Source: Chaetoderma sp. LZ-2023a (lineage: Eukaryota; Mollusca; Caudofoveata; Chaetodermatida; Chaetodermatidae). From it: 64,000 bases of DNA. The notes beneath the pieces are model-generated. The model searched no databases. It was not told where the DNA came from and saw nothing but the letters and a program-made list of their open reading frames with translations. A program made the translations under genes and the position numbers. Position 1 is the stretch's first letter. The number at the start of each line of letters is the position of its first letter. Where the stretch lies: contig CM067360.1 of NCBI GenBank assembly GCA_034401795.1, forward strand, positions 49,314,573-49,378,572. Direction: 5' to 3'. This document shows, piece after piece, positions 20,303-28,889 of the stretch.

Positions 20303-20495
20303 GACGAATCTGACTGATTGGGAATTGACTCGGTACCTGCGGCTATGGTATTCCCGGACACAGTATGGGCAGGAGCAGGAGAGTGCGGAGTTTTAATTGT
20401 TTATTTTGAGCTAGACTAGATAATAGACATTATCATAATAGTACATCTGGTAAGTATTAAGAATTCTCCTAGAAACAAAAGCGGATGCTTTTTTT
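20303..20495 (+). repeat. DIRS-c right inverted terminal repeat and terminus
   Basis: Inverse of the left repeat (GACGAATCTGACTGATTGGG through CAGTATGGGCAGGAGCAGG), then CATCTGGTAAGTATTAAGAA and the terminal GCGGATGC with a T-run ending at 20495. Confidence 0.87.
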
Positions 20496-20503
20496 GTGTC
20501 AAC

Positions 20504-21040
20504 AGGTCAAAGGTCCATGTCACTCTAACCATGTTATTTGACCTCCAGTCTTTCAACGTTAAATTTTTCCATTTAGCAAATCGTTTGCATTTATGCTTCA
20601 GAATTACTTAATACTACCAGAGCTAATCTTGGACACATGGTTCGCTATGCTATAAGGAAAATGTGTGCTAATAGTGATATCACGAGGTCAAAGCTCAAGG
20701 TCATTGTAACCTGGATATTTGACCTGTCATGCCCGTACTTCCAATGTTAAGTATTTGTTTGCTTATATTTTAGGATTGCTTAATCCTACCGGAATGAAAC
20801 TTGGACACGTGGTTTCATATACCATTCCAAGCTGGCATGATGATAATGAGGTCATTAGGTCAAAGGTCAATCCCATTATGACATTGCTATTTCACCTCCA
20901 CTCGTTCAACATTAAGTTTTTCCGTTTTACAGACCATTTACATTTGTATTTCAGGATTGGTTAATTCTATTGGAACTAAGGTTGGATACACGACTTATAA
21001 TGTTAGGAAGCAGAATGATAACATCGAGGTCAAAGGTCAT
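20504..21040. repeat. Tandem repeat, ~170-180-bp unit, three units
   Basis: AGGTCAAAGGTC-type starts recur at 20504, 20685, 20857 and 21027, each followed by similar blocks (TTTGACCTCC, TTTCAGGATTGGTTAAT and relatives). The first unit continues the partial unit left of DIRS-c. Confidence 0.72.
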
Positions 21041-21076
21041 GGTAACTGCAGAATTCGTGTATTGTGTTTCTATCAG

Positions 21077-21193
21077 ATTTATTAGAAGCCTTGAAACCTG
21101 AATACGTGACTCCATTAGTTTTGTACTTGTGTCATGACAGCTGTTCTGAGACAGGTGGCCTGTATGAAGTGGGAGCTGGCTGGATGGGAAAAT
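21077..21193 (+). CDS. HSD17B4: HSD17B4 exon: end of the SDR dehydrogenase domain
   Basis: Peroxisomal multifunctional enzyme type 2 carries out the hydratase and 3-hydroxyacyl-CoA dehydrogenase steps of peroxisomal beta-oxidation of very-long-chain and branched acyl-CoAs and bile-acid intermediates. This exon encodes [20 protein letters not shown] and [13 protein letters not shown], matching the segment of vertebrate HSD17B4 that closes the dehydrogenase domain. The acceptor is TATCAG at 21071-21076 and the donor GTGAGT at 21194. It ends in phase 1, and the next exon completes the Leu codon of GKLRW. Earlier dehydrogenase exons are not in the window. The neighbouring introns are filled with DIRS elements. 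Confidence 0.92.
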
Positions 21194-21340
21194 GTGAGTA
21201 CAAAACTATAGCATGAATCCAATTCAGATAGCATGTATCTACACTGTAAATCAGATTCTGTGGTGTACAGGGCTCGATTTTAACACTAACCCATTAACCC
21301 GAGGATAGCAGAATTTCATATGGGTTAGTAAAACTACACC

Positions 21341-21386
21341 TGCACTAACCCGTGGGGGGGGGGGGTGGGGTGGGGGGGGGGGGGGG
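21341..21386. repeat. Poly-G tract
   Basis: A run of mostly G interrupted by a few T, in the intron after the first visible exon. Flanked by a degenerate hairpin repeat. Confidence 0.8.
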
Positions 21387-21489
21387 TTTACTAATGCTCT
21401 CAAAAGAGGAAATAGGAAAAAACAATGTTATAATGTCATTATGGTCAGTACCCACCAAAAATTGACAAAAGAACAGATTTTCTGCTACC

Positions 21490-21660
21490 TTCAATGCTTT
21501 ATTGACTATTTTGAAATTAATTTGTCTGGAAAGTCGTTGCTGGCTTAGGCAGCAACGGCTTTCTGGACAAATTAATTTCAAAATATTCAACAGCTTTCCT
21601 GTTTGGTTGCCTTGGAAATGAGGTTTATAGGGATCCAATCCATTGGTGAATGGATTAAAG
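21490..21660. repeat. MITE-like element with inner hairpin
   Basis: Palindrome of about 21500-21597: arms ATTTTGAAATTAATTTGTCT and its inverse around CGTTGCTGGC-tta-GGCAGCAACG. The right outer end resembles the type 1 MITE (TTGGTGAATGGATTAA); the left outer end is not clear. Confidence 0.62.
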
Positions 21661-21947
21661 AACTGATCAGCTTTGAGCTTACAAACATTGGGTTAGTGAA
21701 ATTTGCTGCGGGATAGTAAAATCCATTCTTCACTAGCCTGTCTGGATTAGTAAAAAATATCCTTTAAATCTACCCCTGGTATATACAGCAACTATAGTGA
21801 AGCATCATACATAATGACTGTATAAGAGGATTAAAAATGGTGGGAACAAAATCACGAATCTTCAGCAGTATGATAATAATATGCTGTATTTGCTAATATG
21901 CTGTATTTACTAATACTTGTATGTGTGATACACATTCATTCTTGCAG

Positions 21948-22013
21948 TAAGATGGCAGCGCTCTGAAGGCACTACAATAAGTCAGAAAGGTGTACCTTCA
22001 ACACCAGAGGAAG
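21948..22013 (+). CDS. HSD17B4: HSD17B4 exon: linker after the SDR domain
   Basis: Encodes LRWQRSEGTTISQKGV and PSTPEE, matching the vertebrate LRWER...TPEAV linker. Acceptor CTTGCAG (21941-21947), donor GTGAGT at 22014. Phase 1 in and phase 1 out, in register with both neighbours. Confidence 0.9.
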
Positions 22014-22109
22014 GTGAGTAGGGGGTTACAGATAGAATGTAATCAAAGCTTAGAAGCCAATGATGGTAGCATATGATTATAAATATGTATACTGAGGTGC
22101 TCTTTAACG

Positions 22110-22335
22110 CTTTAATGGTCAAGATTTTTGACACATTTTAATTTTCTCGTTGAATATCCATCTGCAAGCCAAGATAAAGGCTATTTTTGGAAATTTACTA
22201 CTGCAGTGACTGGCTTGATTATTGACTCAGTCATTCCAGTAGTAAATTTTTTTTAAATACCCTTATCTTAGCCTGCATGTGGCTAGTCTCCAAGACCACT
22301 GCGTAGGCCGGTTTTGACTGGCTTGACCATTAAAG
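22110..22335. repeat. MITE-like element, type 2
   Basis: Outer inverted ends TTTAATGGTCAAG and CTTGACCATTAAAG. The inner palindrome has arms AAATTTACTACTG and CAGTAGTAAATTT around GACTGGCTTGATTATTGACT. A second family with the same architecture as type 1. Confidence 0.65.
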
Positions 22336-23884
22336 AATATTAAGACATGTATACGAGTCAGAAATTCTGAACATGTGCACTGTAAGTCCTGTTTGTTGAC
22401 CTTTTCTAAACTAGTAAGTGTCATCGGTGTATTAATGCTTCATCATCGGTATGTAGCATAGACCAGCTTATCCTGAATTCATCAAGCATTAGACTAATAT
22501 ACTGTTAGATGTTCCGTATGGATTTGTCCACAGAAAATGCTTCTAATGACTCAATATCAGTGTTCTAGCTTTGTACTTATGTGAGAGGACCAAATCTTTT
22601 GTCACGTGCACATCGTCTAAGCTGTAGGGTTGAACTATCAGTAAATGTCATGATGTGTGGAGAGCCGATTACCTGATGTGACTTCTCTACTATCTTTCAT
22701 ACATATAAATTATGTTTATATAACAGTATAATGGAGGGATGTGATCTGTTACTCAAGTCTCTGAGGTCATAATCAAATGTGTCAAAAACTGACGTCACAA
22801 TTAAAAAGACGTAGCTCCATCACAAAGCTCAAAAAGTCAAAGCTGCTGCCTCAGTCATGTCAGTCAAATTAGATTCAAAATATTCAATGGCTTGAAATTT
22901 AGATTCCGGGAATTCAGGTTTCAACGTTTCAAATCGATTTGAACCTATATAAGAAAACTGGGCAGAGCTGAGCTATAAATGGGCAGGGCTTAGCTATAAA
23001 TGCATCTGTCTATTGATAAGCTTGGGTAAACTTTGCACAAAGGCTAATTCATTTCTAAAATCTATTTTCTGTGCTAATAACACTAGGAATATGGCACCGC
23101 TTCAGATTTAGTTATAATACACAATATAACAATACCATATTTATTCCAATTAACCCACCCCTCCCAATTAAACCGGCCCTATGATTTTTAATGTGACCAT
23201 ACAATTTCTATGACCCCAAACACCCACTAACTGCAGCAAACTGCTTGCAGATACAGATAGATTGCTGTCTAGCAGTGATCTAGAGCTGACTGATGCCCTT
23301 CAGCCATGCTGGTATATTCTGTGGCATGTGTTTTCTTTAAGAAAGCTTAGTCACTGGTCCATTAAAGAAGATATTTAAGTATTTTATGTCTTATTTCAAC
23401 AGCCCCCTGGGATGACTGCTACCTTCCCAGCGGGTTAATTAGGATAAATACGGTATATCGGTGGAAGTGGCATTTCAGCATAATTCAGCCAAATTCTAGA
23501 AGGTGAGCAGAGATTTGCTTCAAATTTGGTACACGGATACCTTGTGACAAGAGTGCTTTTAAACTATAAAAATATTGAATATTTCTCAAATTTATTTATC
23601 AGTTGGAGGTTAAACATTTCTTTCCGCTTGGCTTTAGAATTTCACGCTTATTTTATTCAGCAATAATGGTTATTTGTATTCCAACCAAAAGAAGCAAATG
23701 CAAAAAATCCTTGGCTATGTAGGAAATATAATATTGAATATTTTGAAAACAAATTGTCTGAGCAGCATACTGTACCAATATATATACTCGTTGAGAGCCG
23801 CAACTATAAATCACACACAGAGGGAGTCAAAAGCAATGAACCTATCGAGACATTTTATTGATTCTCTATTTGTTTTGCTTACAG
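22336..23884. other. HSD17B4 intron, no gene seen
   Basis: AT-rich intron. It contains a half palindrome near 22870 and another near 23735 (GAATATTTTGAAAACAAATTG), plus a block at 22960-23010 with repeated GGGCAG and TAGCTATAAATG motifs. Nothing coding is supported. Confidence 0.6.
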
Positions 23885-23947
23885 TGCGTAGTAATTGGTC
23901 CCGGATAGCAGGATTTGACACTGCGACTTATCCTACCTCAGCACAAG
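23885..23947 (+). CDS. HSD17B4: HSD17B4 exon: linker to hydratase domain
   Basis: Encodes VRSNWSRIAGFDTATYPTSA, matching VKANWKKICDFENASKPQS of human HSD17B4. Acceptor TTACAG ending at 23884, donor GTATTT at 23948. The phase fits the previous and next exons. Confidence 0.88.
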
Positions 23948-24295
23948 GTATTTTCCACTTTATCATTTATGTATAATTTACAGCATATAGGTACCATGTA
24001 ACCAGTTAAACTCTCAGATCCCAGTATCTCTGTTACGGCAAGACCACAACAAAGTTGTTTATTGTCTCAAAATCCATTTGATATGAAGGCCATTTACAAT
24101 TTCAATCCAATACAGAAAATCCTTTATTACTGGCATGAGAATCTTTGTCTGTACATCTGTCAGTGTCCAATTTTGTTTTTTGGTTTACTAAATTGAGTCT
24201 ATGACATATATGCATATAAATGTATTTTGACATGAACCATTTGCCTACACGTATCTGTCAGTTACATATGCCTTATGCCAAATGCTCAGAAATGG

Positions 24296-24317
24296 GTGGG
24301 TGGGTGGGTGGGTGGGG
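24296..24317. repeat. GGGT microsatellite
   Basis: About five GGTG repeats in the intron following the NWSRIAGFD exon. Confidence 0.75.
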
Positions 24318-24424
24318 GAGATGGCAGCTAATGATGTTTCAAGCTCTTCCACTACCACCCCCTAACCACACACCTCAGGGTTCGCACACTGGTTATGGGG
24401 ACATAATTGTCAGTAAAATATTAA

Positions 24425-24660
24425 ATTATGACGATAATATCTAATTACATATTAATATTTAATCGCATGAGATTTATATTTAATCACATGACAATAATAT
24501 TAAGTCACCTGACAATAATATTTAATCACATGACAATAATATTTAATCGCATGATAATTATAGTTAATCACATGACAATAATAGTTAATCACATGACAAT
24601 ACAGGTAATCACATGACACAAATATATAATCACACATAACACCTTTATTTAATCATATTT
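24425..24660. repeat. Minisatellite, ~22-bp unit, left part
   Basis: Repeats of TTTAATCACATGACAATAAT with variants, about ten units. The monomer is closely related to the larger array at 39880-40750 on the far side of the DIRS-d/e/f stack, so the stack probably sits within one array. Confidence 0.78.
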
Positions 24661-24674
24661 GTATGATTACTGTA

Positions 24675-25529
24675 TTTCACTTCAAGAGTATACTTACCTC
24701 CCTAATACTCTTTGATGTTGCTAAATATTGGCTTTCACTCAATAAAACCTCAGATTAAAAAAGTTAGGTGCCACTACTGGGCAGGTAGTCAGATGACAGT
24801 CTGGCGGATGCTAGCCCCACCACCGCGCATGCACCGACTAGTACTTCCTCTTTGCTAATTTATTGGCTTAGAGTCTCATGCAACTTTTTTGCTCAAAGTT
24901 TTTTGACTGTTTTTTCTTAATAAGAAACAATCTTTCAAGGATTAGTTACCTGTGAATGATGTCTGAACATGCAGTATCTCCAGAGGATGGCCCAGGACCT
25001 TTTCATCAGGTGACTTCTATTATATTTTAGCGTGTTTATCCCGTTGTAATGTGTTTCCGGGACTCGCGTTTATTGTGATAAGCGCCTAAAATAACTGGTG
25101 TATTTCTAAATGGCGCTATGAAATACTAATCTCTCTTTGTGTTTATGTCCACAGGTATCTATCTATGATTGTTCAGGACAGCACATCATCAAAGAGTTTG
25201 TTTTTCTCTCCACCAAGGTTCCATTTCCTACTAACATTGTTAGGTTATCTAACCAAAAATTATGCCCAGTGAGTTGGAGGCCTCGGATGTAGGTCTTCTC
25301 ACTTTGCCCTCTTGGTCCACTTCCTTCCCTTATAAGGTGGAGAGAGTTAAGAGGTCATAATGTTGGTGGAGCTTCCAGTGCATCAGATCGGATGGTTTGT
25401 CTATGCTAAAGACTCAGGTATTCTAGTTATGATATGAGGCACTTCAATTATATTTGAAAATATTTGTGAAATCTGCTGCCATTTTATCATTGTTTATCTG
25501 ATGTTTGTATAGTCTGTATGCACTATCCT
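24675..25529 (+). mobile_element. DIRS-d, left-end fragment
   Basis: Begins TTTCACTTCAAGAG, has a left inverted repeat to about 24865, a leader exon and the 5' part of the leader intron, and then stops where DIRS-e begins (25530). The sequence expected next, seen in DIRS-e at about 33409 (GTCTAGTTAGGATGTTC), is not found after the right end at 39625, so the rest of DIRS-d has been lost or exchanged. Confidence 0.8.
24959..25009 (+). CDS. DIRS-d leader exon (17 codons)
   Basis: ATG to CAG donor, MSEHAVSPEDGPGPFHQ, exactly 51 nt and followed by GTGACT, as in the other copies. The downstream gag is missing, so this is a relic. Confidence 0.62.
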
Positions 25530-25740
25530 TTTCACTTCAAGAGTATACTTACCTCCCTAATACTCTTTGATATTGCTAAATATTGGCTTTCACTTAATAA
25601 AACACTCAGATTTAAAAAGAAAGGTGCCCCTTATGGGCAGGTAGTCAGAAGTCAGTCAGGCGGATGCCAGCCCCACCACCGCGCATGCGCCTACTAGTAC
25701 TTCCTCTTTGCTAATTTACTGCCAGAGGGGTCACACATGT

Positions 25741-25940
25741 TTTCACATCAAGAGTATACTTACCTCCCTAATACTTTTGATATTGCTAAATATCGGCTTT
25801 CACTCAATAAAACACTCAGATTAAAAACAGTTAGGTGCCCCTACTGGGCAGGGAGTCAGAGGTAGTCCGGCGGATGGTCGCCCCACCACCGCGCATGCGC
25901 CGACTACTACTTCCTCTTTGCTCATTTATTGGCAAAGGGT
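25741..25940 (+). repeat. DIRS-f left inverted terminal repeat
   Basis: Inverse of about 32550-32735, with the same ACTTACCTCCCTAATACTTT and CACCGCGCATGCGCCGACTA blocks as DIRS-b. Confidence 0.92.
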
Positions 25941-26024
25941 TACATGCGGTTTTGTGTTCTCTATACTTTTCTGCGCATTACCTTGTGTTTTACTCAAATT
26001 TGACGGTTCTTGTTCGTGGGAAGC

Positions 26025-26075
26025 ATGTCGGAAAGGGAGGATTCACCTTTAGAAGGAGCGGGATCTCTTTATCAG
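26025..26075 (+). CDS. DIRS-f gag leader exon (17 codons)
   Basis: Encodes MSEREDSPLEGAGSLYQ, ends CAG followed by GTGACT. Phase 0 splicing over 26076-26840 would join it to RPGCPSCGRF and give a 699-residue gag product with no stop. An acceptor-donor doublet (CCACAG|GTATCA) lies within the intron at about 26220. Confidence 0.72.
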
Positions 26076-26840
26076 GTGACTTCTTTGATATGCTAGCGTG
26101 TTTTGTCCCGGTTTAATGTATTTCCGGGACTCGCGCTTACCGTGATTAGCGCCTGTTTGTGTTGGTTTTTTACAACATGGTGCTTCATAAGTCTCATTTC
26201 TCTTTGTGTTTTGTCCACAGGTATCACGTAGAAGCTTTGATGGACTTCTCGGCACAAGAGGATATGTTTTCTCTCCACCACGGTTCCATTTCCTACTAAT
26301 ACTGTTAGGTTATCTAACCAAAAGAATATGTTCAGTGAGTTGGAGGCCTGTTATAAAGGTCTTCTCACTTTGCCCTCTTGATCCAATTCCTTTCCCTTCG
26401 GTGGAGAGAATGTAGAGGCGTACTATGGTGGAGTTCTCCGGTACATCGCGTTGAATGGTTTGTCTGTACAAGTGTCAGGTATCTAATTATTGATAAACAA
26501 AAGGGGAGATAATTTCCCTTTTTGCCAATGCTAGAATTGGAAGGAGTTATCTCTGTATATCTGATTGTTGTGTACTCGATATGCCTATTCAACGGGAATG
26601 TTCCGGTTACTTATACAATTCGTTCTTGCACTTGGTGCTTGTTGCGGATCGATTAATTTGGTCACAGGAGTGATGACGTCATAATCGGCCTTGGCCTTTA
26701 TTAACATTTAACGTTTTGTCCAAGGCTGGTTCTTCTTGATTTGCGATCTTGAGGATCCTGTCCCTCTCTTTTTTAGTTGGTTTTGAGTTCGCTAACCTTA
26801 ACTATCTTGCTCATTGTCCCTGTCCTTTGTCCTGTTTCAG

Positions 26841-28889
26841 AGACCTGGTTGCCCGTCCTGCGGGAGGTTTTTGAAAAACCGTTTCGTTCCGCACTTGTGC
26901 TTCAGCTGCAGTCCCTGTGGACCGTTGCTGAAGTGCGACGTATGTAAGCAGTGGGGGGGAGACCTAATGTCTGAGTTTTTATCTTTGCAGGCAAGGGAGA
27001 AGGTGATGGAGGAAGAGAGGAAGAAGAAGAAGGAGGGTTGTAAGAAGGGTAAGAGGAAGGCCTCATCCGCGGTGGATATGGAGGCCTTCCGGTCCGAAAT
27101 GTTACAAGAGATGCAGAGGACAATAAAGGATTTGGTCCCAGAGTTGCTTCGCGGCATGCTCCCTGGGCCAGCTCCTTTGTTGTCCTCGGCATCTGCTTGC
27201 GAGCAGGTGATCCCCGCCTCTGAATCCGGTATCTTTAGGTCCGGTCCGTTTGTGGATTCAGAGGTGGCCCCTTTGTTGGGGGCAGTCCACGACCCTGGCA
27301 GCAGGCATGGCGCCGCGCCGAGGGGCCGTGGACAACGGTTGTTGCTGGGACCCGCGGTCTGCTCATCAGACCCCGGGTATCCGCGCGCCGAAGGTGTCAA
27401 AGCCTCCTATGGCACCTTCCCTGGCCAGTCCGGGTTAGCTCTCTTTGCTGACCCGGATTCTAATCTTTCTGGCCAGGAGGAAGAGGATCTCCTGCTGGGG
27501 TCGCCTTCTGAGGACGTGGCCATGGAATACGACGTCTGTGCACCCCTCGCGGGGAATACAGGCGACGTGTTCCGTGGTTCTACTCTCGCAGGAGTAGATT
27601 TCACGGTCCAGAAGGTGTCCCCAGGCGGTGCTGTTGACCACGGATACCGCATACCTCGGCTTGCCGATGGTATCGCTGGTGCTGGTCAGACCCGTGGTAG
27701 AGCGGTGTTTACCCCACGCTCTGCCACGGCGCCTGCTCCTGGTCAAGCCGCGGAGTTTAGCATGCCTGCTCTCTCGGGCCCGCATGCTTTTCCAGGCTTG
27801 CCAGGGGTATCAGCTTACCCGCCGTCGACGTCAACTGCGAGTGCTCTGGAGGAAGACGAAGGCCCTCGTCTAGTAGAGCGCTCGCAGTTAGCCACGGAGG
27901 AGGATTGGTCGGACGCTTGCCAATGGCTGGTAAGTGTTCGGCCCGATCTACCCGTGGAGCTGCCGGCTAGCCAGCGTGACCATAGGCCGTGGTTAGCTGG
28001 TAGGCCGGCGGCTACCGCTATGCCATCTCTGCCGCTGGCTGAACATGTCGTGGACATGTTCGAAGCGGCGGAGGCGTCCATTAAGGTTAATGGACGTCTC
28101 GCGAAGGCCCCTCGCGAGGTGGCTAAGCGTTGCCGCATCGTGCCCCTGGATTACCAGTGGTACGGTGTGGTGCCGAAGCCAAGCGTTGATGATCGCGCGG
28201 CTTTAGGCGAAGATGCGCGGCCGGGCTCCCGTTCTGACACGGGAGTCTTGTGCTCGAACGCGTTGCGTTCGGCGAATGCCGCGCTGCGTGATGCGGAGGA
28301 GAGTGGGAGAGCGTCGATTGCCGCTCTGTCCCACGTCTCCCAGCTGCTACAGGGGGTGGTAGCGGCCTCCGCATCACGCCAGCCAAGCCCGGTAACAGTT
28401 CAGAGAGCCATTCAGGATGGTATCAACCTGGCTTTGAACTGTTTGACGCGGGCGGTGACCAGAAGTGTCCGGGCGCGGCGCACGTTTGCACTTGACAATC
28501 TGTGCCCGTCCCAGGACCTGTATAATAGGCTGCTGCGGACGCCTATGACAGGTCCTGGTCTCTTTGGAGGTGAGGGATGCAGGCACCTCCAGGAGACGGT
28601 CACTCTGGTTAACAACCAGAGGGCGCTGCGTGAGCAATTTGAGGTGCTCCGGCGGGAGCGTGTTCGCGCGGCACCCCCTGCGTTTCGTCCTCTGCAGGCT
28701 CGAGGTGGTGCTGGCCAGGTCAGAGGCCAGCCACCGTCGCAACGTAGGCCTAGGCCACGGGCGATTCGGCCAGCAGTGAGGGGGGCGCAGGCTCCTCAGC
28801 CGCACCCAGCCAGACAGCCGCCCGCGTACCGTGGTGCGCGCGGCGCTGGGCGGGGCGCGCGGGGATCTGGTCGCGGTAATCGGGCCTGA
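26841..28889 (+). CDS. DIRS-f gag-like ORF1, main exon, intact
   Basis: Exon after the TTTCAG acceptor at 26835-26840; 682 codons to the TGA at 28887-28889. In order: a Cys/His module (CPSCGRF, VPHLC, FSCSPC, CDVCKQW), a basic helix-like segment (EEERKKKKEGCKKGKRK), DMEAFRSEMLQEMQRTIKDL, an acidic and Pro/Ala-rich centre, a conserved C-terminal region (NRLLRTPMTGPGLFGGEG) and an RG-rich tail. By position and composition this is the Gag-like nucleic-acid-binding protein. The frame resumes after the TGA as the YR ORF. No Pfam-named domain is recognised with certainty. Confidence 0.85.
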   Translation, partial: RPGCPSCGRFLKNRFVPHLCFSCSPCGPLLKCDVCKQWGGDLMSEFLSLQAREKVMEEERKKKKEGCKKGKRKASSAVDMEAFRSEMLQEMQRTIKDLVPELLRGMLPGPAPLLSSASACEQVIPASESGIFRSGPFVDSEVAPLLGAVHDPGSRHGAAPRGRGQRLLLGPAVCSSDPGYPRAEGVKASYGTFPGQSGLALFADPDSNLSGQEEEDLLLGSPSEDVAMEYDVCAPLAGNTGDVFRGSTLAGVDFTVQKVSPGGAVDHGYRIPRLADGIAGAGQTRGRAVFTPRSATAPAPGQAAEFSMPALSGPHAFPGLPGVSAYPPSTSTASALEEDEGPRLVERSQLATEEDWSDACQWLVSVRPDLPVELPASQRDHRPWLAGRPAATAMPSLPLAEHVVDMFEAAEASIKVNGRLAKAPREVAKRCRIVPLDYQWYGVVPKPSVDDRAALGEDARPGSRSDTGVLCSNALRSANAALRDAEESGRASIAALSHVSQLLQGVVAASASRQPSPVTVQRAIQDGINLALNCLTRAVTRSVRARRTFALDNLCPSQDLYNRLLRTPMTGPGLFGGEGCRHLQETVTLVNNQRALREQFEVLRRERVRAAPPAFRPLQARGGAGQVRGQPPSQRRPRPRAIRPAVRGAQAPQPHPARQPPAYRGARGAGRGARGSGRGNRA

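Larger units (their letters stand above)
13764..20495 (+). mobile_element. DIRS-c, divergent DIRS retrotransposon (~6.7 kb), degenerate
   Basis: Left terminus TTCTACTTCGAATAATACTTA and right terminus GCGGATGCTTTTTTT differ from the main family. The ICR at 20136-20234 contains their joined inverse, which confirms both ends. The coding order (gag, RT-RNase H, YR) and the motifs are the same, but the protein sequences are clearly diverged. Several frameshifts and stops show an old copy. A truncated relative lies at 33681-34007, and DIRS-j has related ends. Confidence 0.9.

Noticed and set aside
24220-24616. Two ORFs over the GGGT tract and the minisatellite
   Set aside because: They arise from simple and tandem repeats.
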